DNA from: Pseudomonas sp. KK4
GTDB taxonomy: Bacteria; Pseudomonadota; Gammaproteobacteria; Pseudomonadales; Pseudomonadaceae
NCBI RefSeq assembly: GCF_001984065.1
Contig: NZ_LYVP01000013.1
Span: forward strand, 1-64,000
DNA length: 64,000 nt
Direction: 5' to 3'
The position numbers and the translations under genes are program-made. The notes beneath the pieces were generated by a model. That model had not been told where the DNA came from. It did no database searches and worked only from the letters and a program-made list of their open reading frames with translations. Below, one piece after another: positions 9,280 through 18,336 of the stretch (its first letter is position 1; every line of letters starts with the position of its first letter).

Positions 9280-10407
9280 ATGCGATTACCCGATTTCATC
9301 AGGCAACAGGCGGACCGTATCGTCGATGAATGGGAACAGTTCGCCAGAACCATCACCCCGGCAGCCGAACACATGGATCAGGTAGCCTTGCGCGACCACG
9401 CCAAGGCGATTTTGCTAGCCGCCGCGCGGGACATGACCAAGCCTCAGACCACCGGCGAGCAGATGGCCAAGGCCAAGGGCGAAGGTCCGGAGAAGACCCC
9501 GAGCCTGGACCAGGCCGGCGCCAGCCATGGCGAATTGCGCCATACCGTGGGTTTCGATCTGGTGCAGATGACCAGCGAATTCCGCCACCTGCGCGCCTGT
9601 GTGATTCGCCTGTGGGTGGGCAGCCTGGAATCCCCGGACATGACCTACTTCCAGGACATGATCCGGTTCAACGAAGCCATCGACGAAGCCTTGGCCGAAT
9701 CCACCGCGGCCTACGCCGAACAGGTCAATCGTTCGCGGGATATTTTCCTGGCGATCCTGGGCCACGACCTGCGCGCGCCGCTGCAGGCGGTGAGCATGTC
9801 CACCGAGTTGTTGCTACGCAAAACCACGCTGCAAGGCGATGCACTGGTCTGCGCCAACAACATCAAGCACGGCGCGCTGCATATGGCAGCAATGGTCAGC
9901 GATTTGCTGGAGCTGGTGCGCAGTCGCCTGGGCAAAAGCCTGCCGATCGAACCGGCGTCGATGGACCTGGCCACCTTGACGCACGAGGCGGTCGCCCAGG
10001 CCTGCGCAGGCAACCCCGAATGCGATCCGACGGTGAAGATCGAAGGCGATACCCACGGCGTCTGGGACGCCTCGCGACTGGGTCAGTTGCTGCAAAATCT
10101 CATCGGCAACGCCATGCAGCATGGCACGAACAAGCGTGAGGTAACGGTGACCCTCACCGGGATGCCAGACAGCATCCGCCTGACGGTGCATAACTACGGA
10201 GTGCCGATTGCCGAGGACGCGATCGGCACGATCTTCGATCCGCTGGTGCGCAGCGCTGATGAAGTAGTCGGGCAGCCGTCCACCAGCCTGGGGTTAGGGT
10301 TGTTTATCGTCAAGGAAGTGGTCGACGCTCACAAAGGAACGATCGAGGTCAGCTCCAGTGAGGCGGCGGGGACGTTGTTTACGGTGGTGTTGCCCAGGAA
10401 GGCCTAG
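9280..10407 (+). CDS. Soluble sensor histidine kinase with RsbRD-like N-terminal domain
   Basis: A 375-residue cytoplasmic histidine kinase without membrane segments. Residues 1-150 form a helical region starting RLPDFIRQQADRIVDEW, like the RsbRD-type N-terminal domains found in Pseudomonas kinases. The dimerisation box is FLAILGHDLRAPLQA with phospho-acceptor His162. The catalytic domain has the N box LLQNLIGNAMQHG, the G1-like TIFDPLVRS and the G2 box LGLGLFIVKEVVDAHKG. Longer in-frame starts exist upstream; the ATG at 9280 is preferred because AGGA lies 9 bases before it and a promoter precedes it. No response regulator gene is adjacent, so the partner and the signal are unknown. Confidence 0.85.
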   Translation: MRLPDFIRQQADRIVDEWEQFARTITPAAEHMDQVALRDHAKAILLAAARDMTKPQTTGEQMAKAKGEGPEKTPSLDQAGASHGELRHTVGFDLVQMTSEFRHLRACVIRLWVGSLESPDMTYFQDMIRFNEAIDEALAESTAAYAEQVNRSRDIFLAILGHDLRAPLQAVSMSTELLLRKTTLQGDALVCANNIKHGALHMAAMVSDLLELVRSRLGKSLPIEPASMDLATLTHEAVAQACAGNPECDPTVKIEGDTHGVWDASRLGQLLQNLIGNAMQHGTNKREVTVTLTGMPDSIRLTVHNYGVPIAEDAIGTIFDPLVRSADEVVGQPSTSLGLGLFIVKEVVDAHKGTIEVSSSEAAGTLFTVVLPRKA

Positions 10408-10427
10408 CGGGTTGTAGCCTGCGAGCT

Positions 10428-10560
10428 TTTGTGGCGAGGGAGCTTTTGTGGCGAGGGAGCTTGCTCCCGCTCGAGCGCGCAGCGGTCGAAAAAATCCAAT
10501 GCGATTCTGGCATATAAGGGCTGCTGCGCAGCCCGACGGGAGCAAGCTCCCTCGCCACAG
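10428..10560. repeat. Family B REP pair with a tandem half-duplication
   Basis: Inverted arms TTTGTGGCGAGGGAGCTTGC and GGAGCAAGCTCCCTCGCCAC flank about 70 bases. The first 18 bases of the left arm (TTTTGTGGCGAGGGAGC) are repeated in tandem at 10427 and 10445. Family B is a separate palindrome type from family A and occurs four times here. Confidence 0.8.
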
Positions 10561-10583
10561 GTTCAGTGTTATGGCAATGAAAG

Positions 10584-10889
10584 CTATTCCACCACCAACC
10601 GCCCCAGTCGCTGCTTGAGCATCCGGTTTTCAGCCCGTAACTGCTGGACTTCTTCGAGCAAATCAAGCGCCAGGGCTACACCTTCCCAATCCAGTTCCAG
10701 ATCATGACGCAGCTTGGCAGCGCGTTTGGCCAGCGCCAGTTCGTAATCGGTAAAAAGCCAATCCCTGGGCAAGGCACCCTGAGGTTCGAGGATGCCGTGT
10801 TCGACGATTTCGATCACGTAGACGTCCGACAGGTCGGTCGCCTCACAGAATTCTGCCAGGTCCAGTTGAACGATCAGGGGACTGCTCAT
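10584..10889 (-). CDS. cbpM: Chaperone modulatory protein CbpM
   Basis: A 101-residue protein with the MerR-like fold of CbpM/GcvH-associated modulators: LAEFCEATDLSDVYVIEIVEHGILEP, then a helical C-terminus LEEVQQLRAENRMLKQRLGRL that looks like a short coiled coil. CbpM binds the J-domain of CbpA and inhibits both its co-chaperone and DNA-binding activities. It lies 24 bases downstream of cbpA on the same strand, the classical cbpA-cbpM operon. Confidence 0.9.
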   Translation of the reverse strand: MSSPLIVQLDLAEFCEATDLSDVYVIEIVEHGILEPQGALPRDWLFTDYELALAKRAAKLRHDLELDWEGVALALDLLEEVQQLRAENRMLKQRLGRLVVE

Positions 10890-10913
10890 GGTCAGTGACT
10901 CCTTGGTTCAGTA

Positions 10914-11858
10914 TCAGAAATTCTCTCTGGGGTCGAAGGCGGCTTTCTTCGCCAGTTCCTGCCACAAGGCCTTGATGTCATCGTCGGATTTCTTCGGCAT
11001 GACGGCTTTGAGTTGCACGAACAGATAACCGCGCTCGCCGGCCTTGTTCAGCAGGCCGTGGCCCTTGGCGCGCATGCGCTGGCCATTCTGGCTGCCGGCC
11101 GGGACCTTGAGGTTGATCTTGCCGGTCAGGGTCGGCACCGCCACTTCGGTGCCCAGCGCCAGTTCCCACGGTGCCAGCGGCAGTGTGATGATCAGGTTCT
11201 CGCCTTCGACATCGAACTTGGGGTGCGGCGCAAAACGGATGGTCAGGTACAGATCGCCATTGGCGCCGCCACCGATGCCCGGCGCGCCCTGGCCCTTGAG
11301 GCGGATGCGTTCGCCGTCGGTGACGCCGGCGGGGATCTTCACGTTCAGGCTTTTAGGGGTGTTGCTGACGTGCTGCCCGGCCGCGTTGTACTGCGGCACC
11401 TGGAAGGTGACCTTCTTCGACTCGTTCGACAGGGTTTCCTCAAGGAAAATGCCCAGTTCCATTTCCACGTCCTGCCCTCGACGACCACTGCTGCGACGGG
11501 ACTCGCCGCCACCGAAACCGGGGCCGCGGTTGCCGAAAATCGAACTGAAGAAGTCCGAGAAATCACCGGCGTCCTGACCACCGCCGCCGAACCCGCCACG
11601 GCTCTGCCAGCCCGGCGGGCCCTGGAACGGCTGGCCGTGCTGGCCGTATTTGCGCAGGTCGTCGTATTCGGCGCGCTTGTCGGCGCTTTTCAGCGCTTCA
11701 TAAGCCTCCGAGGCGTCCTTGAACTTGGCCTCGGCGTCCTTTTCCTTGCTGACGTCGGGGTGGTATTTGCGCGCCAGCTTGCGATAGGCAGCCTTGATCG
11801 CCTTGTCGTCTGCCGTCGGTTCCACACCGAGAATCTTGTAATAGTCTTTGAAGTCCAT
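10914..11858 (-). CDS. cbpA: Curved DNA-binding protein / DnaJ-class co-chaperone CbpA
   Basis: A 314-residue DnaJ homologue lacking the zinc-finger domain. The J domain is at residues 1-70, starting [14 protein letters not shown] with the HPD motif in [13 protein letters not shown] Gly/Phe-rich linker follows (residues about 75-125, [17 protein letters not shown]). The two DnaJ C-terminal beta domains are visible ([43 protein letters not shown]). It stimulates DnaK and binds curved DNA. The start at 11858 is preferred over an upstream in-frame start at 11873 because it gives the canonical N-terminus. It is transcribed divergently from a YegD-type Hsp70 gene 295 bases away. Confidence 0.93.
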   Translation of the reverse strand: MDFKDYYKILGVEPTADDKAIKAAYRKLARKYHPDVSKEKDAEAKFKDASEAYEALKSADKRAEYDDLRKYGQHGQPFQGPPGWQSRGGFGGGGQDAGDFSDFFSSIFGNRGPGFGGGESRRSSGRRGQDVEMELGIFLEETLSNESKKVTFQVPQYNAAGQHVSNTPKSLNVKIPAGVTDGERIRLKGQGAPGIGGGANGDLYLTIRFAPHPKFDVEGENLIITLPLAPWELALGTEVAVPTLTGKINLKVPAGSQNGQRMRAKGHGLLNKAGERGYLFVQLKAVMPKKSDDDIKALWQELAKKAAFDPRENF

Positions 11859-12153
11859 CGCGGGAATCACCATCCGTTATCGAAATCGCGCCACCTGCCA
11901 CAGCATGCGCCCGTTTGCAGCGCAGAGGTTGATCGATCTCAAGGTTGTGACCGGTCAGCGCATCAGAAGTTTATCGGCAGCAGGCGTGGCGACTTGCGGT
12001 CGCGGCGCGGCTGGCCGGTTGATGCAGGGTAGTTTGGGGGTGATGGCACGTCTTTCAAGGCGCGATGGCAAGATTTAGCGGATAGTCGGCCTTCGATTCT
12101 GCGTCGCGCTGACATACACTGCGCGGCCGTTTTTTAACCGGAACCTGAAAGAC

Positions 12154-13428
12154 ATGAAAAACGCATCTCCAGCCCGTGCCTGCGGCATCGACTTCGGCAC
12201 GTCCAACTCCACCGTCGGCTGGCTGCGCCCCGGCATGGAAACGCTGATTGCGCTGGAGGACGACAAGATCACCCTGCCGTCGGTGGTGTTCTTCAACATG
12301 GAAGAACGCCGCCCGGTGTACGGCCGCCTGGCACTGCACGAATACCTCGAAGGCTACGAAGGCCGCCTGATGCGCTCGCTCAAGAGCCTGCTGGGTTCCA
12401 AGCTGATCAAGCACGACACCAGCGTCCTGGGCACGGCGATGCCGTTCAAGGACCTGCTCGGGCTGTTCATCGGCCAGTTGAAGAAGCGCGCCGAGGCCAC
12501 CGCCGGTCGGGAATTCGAAGAAGTGGTACTGGGCCGTCCGGTGTTCTTCGTCGATGACGATGAAATGGCCGACCAGGAAGCGGAAAACACCCTGGTGGAC
12601 GTGGCCCGTGCCATCGGCTTCAAAGACGTCTCGTTCCAGTACGAGCCGATCGCGGCGGCGTTCGACTACGAGTCGACCATCGAGAAGGAAGAGCTGGTGC
12701 TGATCGTCGACATCGGCGGCGGTACCTCGGACTTCTCCCTGGTGCGCCTGTCCCCGGAGCGCCGCACCCATGACAACCGTCACGACGACATCCTGGCCAC
12801 CGGCGGCGTGCACATCGGCGGGACCGACTTCGACAAACAGCTGAGCCTGCAAGGCCTGATGCCGCTGTTCGGCTACGGCAGCCGCATGAAGAGCGGCGCC
12901 TACATGCCCACCAGCCACCACATGAACCTGGCGACCTGGCACACCATCAACTCGGTGTACTCGCAGAAATCGCAACTGGCCCTGGGCAGCATGCGCTACG
13001 ACATCGAGGACACCGGCGGCATCGATCGCCTGTTCAAACTGATTGAACAGCGCGCCGGGCACTGGCTGGCGATGGAAGTGGAAGAAACCAAGATCCAGCT
13101 GACCCACGCCGACAGCCGCCATGTCCCGCTGGACCGCATCGAGCCAGGCTTGAGCGTTGAGCTGAGCCGCGTACTGTTCGAATCGGCGATCGACAACTTG
13201 CTGGAGCGGGTGCGCAACAGCGTGACCCAGTTGCTGGCGGACGCCGATGTACGGGTCGATCAGGTGGATACGGTGTTCTTCACCGGCGGCTCGAGCGGCA
13301 TCCCGGCCCTGCGCAACAGCATCTCGGCGATGCTGCCGAATGCGCAGCATGTGGAAGGCAATATCTTTGGCAGCATTGGCAGCGGCTTGGCGATCGAGGC
13401 GGCCAAGCGTTACGGCTCGATGGGCTGA
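12154..13428 (+). CDS. yegD: Hsp70-family chaperone of the YegD type
   Basis: A 424-residue Hsp70-like ATPase lacking a C-terminal substrate-binding domain. Actin-fold phosphate 1 is CGIDFGTSNSTVGWL, phosphate 2 is LVLIVDIGGGTSDFSLVRL, and the adenosine motif is VFFTGGSSGIPALRNSI, all in the right order. This length and architecture match YegD. Its client is not known in the family. Its position next to cbpA-cbpM hints that it may share the stress-related setting, but the genes are divergent and not one operon. Confidence 0.85.
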   Translation: MKNASPARACGIDFGTSNSTVGWLRPGMETLIALEDDKITLPSVVFFNMEERRPVYGRLALHEYLEGYEGRLMRSLKSLLGSKLIKHDTSVLGTAMPFKDLLGLFIGQLKKRAEATAGREFEEVVLGRPVFFVDDDEMADQEAENTLVDVARAIGFKDVSFQYEPIAAAFDYESTIEKEELVLIVDIGGGTSDFSLVRLSPERRTHDNRHDDILATGGVHIGGTDFDKQLSLQGLMPLFGYGSRMKSGAYMPTSHHMNLATWHTINSVYSQKSQLALGSMRYDIEDTGGIDRLFKLIEQRAGHWLAMEVEETKIQLTHADSRHVPLDRIEPGLSVELSRVLFESAIDNLLERVRNSVTQLLADADVRVDQVDTVFFTGGSSGIPALRNSISAMLPNAQHVEGNIFGSIGSGLAIEAAKRYGSMG

Positions 13429-13448
13429 CCCAAAACCGCGGTGCGCCC

Positions 13449-13520
13449 TTCGCGAGCAAGCCCGCTCCCACATTTGTCCTGTGTACGCAGATCCATTGTG
13501 GGAGCGGGCTTGCTCGCGAA
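13449..13520. repeat. Inverted REP pair, family A
   Basis: Two consensus copies facing each other (13449-13472, 13497-13520) between the convergent ends of yegD and the AI-2E permease gene. It could serve as a bidirectional mRNA end. Confidence 0.85.
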
Positions 13521-13552
13521 GGCGTCAGACCAGGCAACACATCTCTACCCGA

Positions 13553-14566
13553 TCAAACCATCCCCACCTGCTTCAACTCGCTCTTCAGGTACGCGTAATA
13601 AATCGGCCCCGCTACCACTCCCGGCAGGCCGAACGCGGCTTCGAACACCAGCATCGCCAGCAGCAACTCCCAAGACTTGGCACTGATCTGCCCGCCGACG
13701 ATGCGCGCGTTGAGGAAGTACTCGAGCTTGTGAATGAAAATCAGGTAACCCAGTGCCGCAATGGCCACCCAGATCGACAGCGACAGGCCGACGATGGTGA
13801 TCAGGGTGTTGGACATCAGGTTGCCGATCACCGGCAACAGGCCGAGCAGGAAGGTCAGCACGATCAGGGTCTTGGTCAATGGCAGCTTGATGCCGAACAT
13901 CGGCAGCACCACCGCCAGGAAGATCCCGGTGAAGAAGGTGTTGAGCAGGGAAATCTTGATTTGCGCGAAGACGATGTTGCGAAAAGCCTGGACCAACAGG
14001 TGCAGGCGATCGAACAGCGCCGCGGCCAGGGGCTTGCGCTTGGTCAGGTCCGGCACTCGCTGCAGAGCGATGATCGCGCCCAGCACCATGCCGATCAGCA
14101 AGGTCACGAACATGTGCGCCGCGTCCTTGCCAACCAGTTGCAAGTCGCTCAGGTGCTTGCTCATCCACTCGCCGATCGCCACCCGGAACTCCGCGGCGCT
14201 GGCCGGCAGGTAGGCATCGATGAAGGGCGGCAACTGACCGCGGGCGCGGTCGACCACGTGCATGAATTTGTCGAGGGACGCCCCAGGGTTTTCCGCTTCA
14301 TGCAGCAGGAAACTGATGGCGCCGGCGAAGATCAGCGTCAGCACACTGACCACCAGTGTCCCCAGCAACGCCACCGCCAGCCAGCGCGCACGCCGACCTT
14401 CGATCAGCCGCTGCAATTGCGGGGTGAGCATGTTGACCAGTTCGAACACCAGCAACCCGGCCAGCAGGCTGGGCAGCAACCGCAACGGAAGGACCAGCAG
14501 CAGCCCGCCAAAAATGATGACCCAACTGATGACCAGCAATACATGACGTTGAGAAAACGTTGGCAT
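13553..14566 (-). CDS. AI-2E family transporter (PerM/TqsA-like permease)
   Basis: A 337-residue inner-membrane protein. Two hydrophobic helices open the sequence (LLVISWVIIFGGLLLVLPLRL and LLPSLLAGLLVFELV). A polar periplasmic stretch follows, and further helices fill the C-terminal half (LLIGMVLGAIIAL, TLIVLTFLLGLLPVIGNLMSN, WVAIAALGYLIFIH). The GLLPVIGNLMSNTLITI motif is characteristic of the family. Members have been linked to autoinducer-2 export or to Na+/H+ antiport, and the substrate cannot be told here. The gene stands alone between REP pairs. Confidence 0.85.
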   Translation of the reverse strand: MPTFSQRHVLLVISWVIIFGGLLLVLPLRLLPSLLAGLLVFELVNMLTPQLQRLIEGRRARWLAVALLGTLVVSVLTLIFAGAISFLLHEAENPGASLDKFMHVVDRARGQLPPFIDAYLPASAAEFRVAIGEWMSKHLSDLQLVGKDAAHMFVTLLIGMVLGAIIALQRVPDLTKRKPLAAALFDRLHLLVQAFRNIVFAQIKISLLNTFFTGIFLAVVLPMFGIKLPLTKTLIVLTFLLGLLPVIGNLMSNTLITIVGLSLSIWVAIAALGYLIFIHKLEYFLNARIVGGQISAKSWELLLAMLVFEAAFGLPGVVAGPIYYAYLKSELKQVGMV

Positions 14567-14693
14567 ACAGCCTCAAAACGAACAGCGTAAAAGGATTGGC
14601 AGTCTGCCAGCGTTCCGGTGACAGCACTAGGGATTGTGTGGGGCGACCTTGGTCGGGGGTTGCACACGTTTTTTTATTGCACTTGAGGCCTTC

Positions 14694-14765
14694 TTCGCGA
14701 GCAAGCCCGCTCCCACATTTGCCCTGTGTACGAAGATCCATTGTGGGAGCGTGCTTGCTCGCGAA
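14694..14765. repeat. Inverted REP pair, family A
   Basis: Copies at 14694-14717 and 14742-14765, the second with one change (GCGTGCTTGC). They lie between the psiF 3' end and the AI-2E gene. Confidence 0.85.
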
Positions 14766-14805
14766 GGGGCCCTCACTATCGCTGAATAAACCGACCCGGA
14801 GATTA

Positions 14806-15111
14806 TTATTTCTTCAGACAATCACTCATGAATGCCTTGCGTTCATCGCCCTTCAGGGCCTTGGTCGCGGCAGCGGCGTTGCAGGTTTTCATTTTCTCTT
14901 GCTGCGGCGTCAGAGCCTTGCCGGCGTCGTTGGCGGCCGGTGCTGCCTTGAGGCACGTGCTCATGAAGGCTTTGCGCTCGTCGCCCTTGAGGCTTTTTGC
15001 AGTGGCGTCGGCGTTGCAGGTGGTCATCTTGTTCTGCTGGGCAGTGGCGGCAAAACCCTGGGAGCAGAGCAGCAACCCGATCATCAACAAAGGGACACGC
15101 AACATCTTCAT
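14806..15111 (-). CDS. psiF: PsiF repeat protein (phosphate starvation-inducible type), exported
   Basis: A 101-residue small secreted protein. A signal peptide (MKMLRVPLLMIGLLLCSQGFAATA) is followed by two PsiF repeats, each with the core KM.TCNA.A..K.LKGDERKAFMS.CLK. The start at 15111 is chosen over a longer in-frame start at 15135 because it opens directly on the signal peptide and has GGAG eight bases upstream. PsiF of E. coli belongs to the phosphate-starvation regulon with no known biochemical role. No convincing Pho box is seen upstream. Confidence 0.88.
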   Translation of the reverse strand: MKMLRVPLLMIGLLLCSQGFAATAQQNKMTTCNADATAKSLKGDERKAFMSTCLKAAPAANDAGKALTPQQEKMKTCNAAAATKALKGDERKAFMSDCLKK

Positions 15112-15175
15112 GGAGTTTTCTCCTTGTCGCCGCACCGAGGGGAACGGCCTCGCTCTGAAGTGTAGACAACAGCTG

Positions 15176-15982
15176 TTACACCTTCCTGCTCTCCAAGTGG
15201 CTGCGCCGATACTGCTCTGGCGTACAACCGGCCTGGCGCTGGAACATCGCGATGAAAGCCGAACCGGTGCTGTAGCCCATGTCGAAGGCGATTTCCTGAA
15301 TACTGCGCTGGCTGTCCAATGCTTCGATGGCCGCCAGGAATCGCAGGCGCTGGCGCCACTCGCCGAAGCTCATGCCCAACTCGCGGATGAATTGCCGCGC
15401 CAGGGTGCGCTCACTCACATGGATCTGCGTCGCCCAATCGGCCAGCGGCCGGCTATCCCCGGGCTCGTTCTGCAAGGCTTGGAGAATGCCCAGCAAGCCC
15501 GGGCTGCTGGCGTACGGCAGGTAGCACTCGTGCGTGGGTGCCTGTTGCAACTGGTCCACCAGCACCTGGGCCAGGCGCTGGTCCGCGTCTCGCTCAGGGA
15601 TTTTCACGTCACGGGTGGCGAAGTCCTTGAGGATGGCCTTGAGGATGTCGCTGATGGCCAGGGTGCACGCGTGCTGTGGCAGGTCGCGGCAATGGCTGGG
15701 GGCCAGACAGACCGCGCGGTAATTGACCGGTTGATTGCTATAGAAGCTGTGCTCGATCTGCGGTGGCACCCAGACCGCGTACTGCGGCGGCGACATGAAG
15801 CGGCTGCCGCCGATTTCCATGTGCAGCACGCCATGGGCCGCGTATTCCAGGGTGCCCCACGGGTGACGATGGGCCGAGGCAAACCGGTGCGCGTCAAAAT
15901 CGGCGTAGCGGAAGTACACCGGGGCTGGCAGTTCGCTGAAATCCAGCAGATCGATGTGTTGACTGCTCATGCTGTCCGTCAT
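15176..15982 (-). CDS. AraC family transcriptional regulator with cupin sensor domain
   Basis: A 268-residue one-component regulator. The N-terminal half is a cupin-like ligand domain (HRFASAHRHPWGTLEYAAHGVLH). The C-terminal about 100 residues hold two helix-turn-helix motifs of the AraC/XylS type (HVSERTLARQFIRELGMSFGEWR; SIQEIAFDMGYSTGSAFIAMFQRQAGCTPEQYRR). It is divergent from a DMT exporter gene with about 85 bases between the starts, so it may control that exporter. A shorter start at 15970 is possible. Confidence 0.88.
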   Translation of the reverse strand: MTDSMSSQHIDLLDFSELPAPVYFRYADFDAHRFASAHRHPWGTLEYAAHGVLHMEIGGSRFMSPPQYAVWVPPQIEHSFYSNQPVNYRAVCLAPSHCRDLPQHACTLAISDILKAILKDFATRDVKIPERDADQRLAQVLVDQLQQAPTHECYLPYASSPGLLGILQALQNEPGDSRPLADWATQIHVSERTLARQFIRELGMSFGEWRQRLRFLAAIEALDSQRSIQEIAFDMGYSTGSAFIAMFQRQAGCTPEQYRRSHLESRKV

Positions 15983-16066
15983 CAAGGATGGGTTGTCTGG
16001 ATCGAAGTATAGGCCTGCAACCGGACAGAGGATAATCGGCGCTCATCAACGTTCTGGTTTTTCCCG

Positions 16067-16942
16067 ATGCAATACGCTTATCCCCTGCTGGCCATTTTCA
16101 TCTGGGCGGGCAACACCGTGATCACCAAGATGTCGGCCGGGGCGATCCACCCCGCCGAGATCGGTTTTTACCGCTGGCTGCTCGCGGGCTTGCTGTTCAC
16201 CCCGTTCATGCTCAAACCGCTGATCGCTCACTGGCCAATGGTGCGACCGAACCTGGGCAGGATTTTCATCCTCGGCGTGCTCGGCATGGCGGTCTATCAA
16301 AGCCTGGCGTACTTCGCCGCGGGCCTGACCACCGCCACCAACATGGGCATCATCCTGTCACTGATGCCGTTGATGTCCCTGGCCATGGCGATCATCAGCC
16401 TCGGCCAGCGCCTGACCGCCGGCGCCCTGGCCGGTGCGGTGCTGTCGTTCGCCGGAGTGCTGGTGGTGGTCTCGAACGGCAGCCTGGCAGTGCTGCTCGA
16501 TCACGGGGTGAACCTGGGCGATGCGATGATGCTGGTGGCCACCCTGGCCTATGCGATCTACAGCACGCTGCTGAAGAAATGGCAGCTGAAATTGCCACCG
16601 CTGGTATTGCTGTATTTGCAGGTGCTGGTGGCGGTGGTGGTGTTGTTCCCGTTGTTTCTCATCTCGCCGAAAATCGGTCTGAACCTGCAGAACATCCCAC
16701 TGGTGCTGTATGCCTGTTTGCTGGCCTCGATGGTGGCACCCCTGGCGTGGATGCAGGCGGTGGTGCGGTTGGGACCGAGTCGGACCACGCTGTTCTTCAA
16801 TCTGCTGCCGGTGATGACGGCGTTGATTGCGGCGGTGGTGTTGCGTGAGCAGTTGGCGGTGTATCACCTGGTGGGCGGAGTGTTGACCTTGGGTGGGGTG
16901 ATTGTTTCGGAGCGCTGGACCACGGTTTTAGGACGCGCGTAG
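16067..16942 (+). CDS. DMT-superfamily transporter (EamA family)
   Basis: A 291-residue membrane protein with about ten predicted helices arranged as two EamA repeats. The first opens with LLAIFIWAGNTVITKMSAG and the second starts near residue 150 (DAMMLVATLAYAIYSTLLKKWQ). Motifs such as EIGFYRWLLAGLLFTPFML and VAPLAWMQAVVRLGPSRTTLFFNLLPV are typical. EamA proteins export metabolites or amino acids, or import small solutes; the substrate is not evident. Its divergent neighbour is an AraC regulator that may sense the same compound. Confidence 0.9.
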   Translation: MQYAYPLLAIFIWAGNTVITKMSAGAIHPAEIGFYRWLLAGLLFTPFMLKPLIAHWPMVRPNLGRIFILGVLGMAVYQSLAYFAAGLTTATNMGIILSLMPLMSLAMAIISLGQRLTAGALAGAVLSFAGVLVVVSNGSLAVLLDHGVNLGDAMMLVATLAYAIYSTLLKKWQLKLPPLVLLYLQVLVAVVVLFPLFLISPKIGLNLQNIPLVLYACLLASMVAPLAWMQAVVRLGPSRTTLFFNLLPVMTALIAAVVLREQLAVYHLVGGVLTLGGVIVSERWTTVLGRA

Positions 16943-16943
16943 C

Positions 16944-17079
16944 TTTTGTGGCGAGGGAGCTTGCTCCCGTTCGGCGGCGCAGCCGTCGTAAATCAGGCGA
17001 TGCGGTGTGTCAGCTACTGCCGGATGTCTGGATTTTGGGCTGCTTCGCAGCCCAGCGGGAGCAAGCTCCCTCGCCACAG
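16944..17079. repeat. Family B REP pair
   Basis: Inverted arms TTTTGTGGCGAGGGAGCTTG and GAGCAAGCTCCCTCGCCACA about 80 bases apart, between the convergent exporter and lipase genes. Confidence 0.8.
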
Positions 17080-17084
17080 ATCAT

Positions 17085-17975
17085 CTACAGCCCCGCCGCT
17101 TTCAAGCGCGCCGCATGCTCGACAAACAGTCGAATCGGCTCTGCCCCCTTCCCCACCAACCCCAGCGACTGATTGACGATGTCGAAGTGATCCAGCGGAT
17201 ACTCATCGCCAATCACCGTCCCCAGGTGCGAGCTGTAGCGTCCGACCATCCCGTCGCAATGCCCGGCTTCACGCACGAAGGTCCTGGCGAACAACCGGCA
17301 GGTGCGGTTAGTGCCATCGAGCAGATTACGCCCGCGATTGGTCCGGCCCGGTTGCAGGGTGCCGGACCAGGAGTAATAACGCACGCCGTTGACTTCTTCC
17401 GGCCCGTGCCCGCCCCAAGTGTCGGGCAACCCCTGTGGATAACGCTGATTGAACAGCGCCACGCCTTCAGTGGTGAGCGAGTGGTGCGAGGCGTGGATAT
17501 CCACAGGCAGCTTCGGTCCGCGATAACCGGTTTCCATCCAGCCCATCAACACGGCGATCACCCGCAGCAAAAAGCTCAGCAGCCGGCCCCTGGCGCTGTC
17601 ATGGGGATAATGTTTGTGCAGGTAGTCGGCCAATTCAGAGCCATGATTGGGCCCCGCCACCGAGGTCACGGACGCCACCCGATCCGGTCGTCTGGCCGCC
17701 GCGTAGCGGGCTGTCAGGGAGCCCTGGCTGTGGCCGATCAGGTTGACCTTTTCCGCGCCCGTCTCGCGCAAAATCTCCTCGATCCGCGCCAGCAACTGCT
17801 CGCCGCGCACTTCACTGGAATTGAGCGGCGAGACCTGCACCGCGAACACCACCGCACCACCCTGGCGCAGCGCCGACAGGATCCCGTACCAGTACGGATA
17901 CAACAGCAACCGGACAAACCCGAGCATTCCCGGGACCAGCACCAGGGGATAACGCGTGGACGAACCTTGCGACAT
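17085..17975 (-). CDS. Triacylglycerol lipase-like alpha/beta hydrolase, no signal peptide
   Basis: A 296-residue alpha/beta hydrolase related to bacterial class I lipases. The oxyanion-hole region is YPLVLVPGMLGF and the nucleophile elbow is LIGHSQGSLTARY (Ser83). The likely acid is Asp241 in CDGMVGRYSS and the likely histidine is His263 in LDHFDIVNQ, giving a complete triad. Unlike LipA of P. aeruginosa it starts without a signal peptide, and no Lif foldase gene is adjacent, so secretion by type I or intracellular action are both possible. The start at 17975 has GGAAG upstream; a longer start at 18026 lacks one. Confidence 0.85.
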   Translation of the reverse strand: MSQGSSTRYPLVLVPGMLGFVRLLLYPYWYGILSALRQGGAVVFAVQVSPLNSSEVRGEQLLARIEEILRETGAEKVNLIGHSQGSLTARYAAARRPDRVASVTSVAGPNHGSELADYLHKHYPHDSARGRLLSFLLRVIAVLMGWMETGYRGPKLPVDIHASHHSLTTEGVALFNQRYPQGLPDTWGGHGPEEVNGVRYYSWSGTLQPGRTNRGRNLLDGTNRTCRLFARTFVREAGHCDGMVGRYSSHLGTVIGDEYPLDHFDIVNQSLGLVGKGAEPIRLFVEHAARLKAAGL

Positions 17976-18076
17976 GGGTGGACTTCCTTGTGATCGAGTG
18001 CTGACGCAAGGCGCGATGCAAGACATCCGCCAAGCATCGCCAGCGAAGATGACAACTGGACGACCAGTCTATGACA

Positions 18077-18175
18077 TCCGCCCTGCTTCAGCCCCGCCCC
18101 CACGATCAGCCCCACCGACAGCAGCTTCACCGCACTGAGGCTTTCCCCCAGCAGTACTTCAGGTTGCAAGAGCAA
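18077..18175 (-). pseudogene. Remnant of a small multidrug resistance (SMR, EmrE/SugE-type) transporter
   Basis: Read on the minus strand, this stretch encodes the C-terminal signature of SMR exporters: VLLGESLSAVKLLSVGLIV, followed by what looks like a frame-disrupted version of the usual end (AGVVGLKL). No N-terminal helices are present on either side. I read it as the decayed tail of an SMR gene; the match is from memory of the family. Confidence 0.45.
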
Positions 18176-18336
18176 GCGTCTTTGTCCGGGCGGCTCTGGG
18201 TTGAACGTCCGCCGACCTCGAAACTGATTAATTAAACCCAATAACTGCAACTAATAAAAAACAACCACACCGTCGAAATATTCAAAGTTACAAACCATGA
18301 ATAGACTTTTGCTTGAATGAAATTACTCTACCAACC

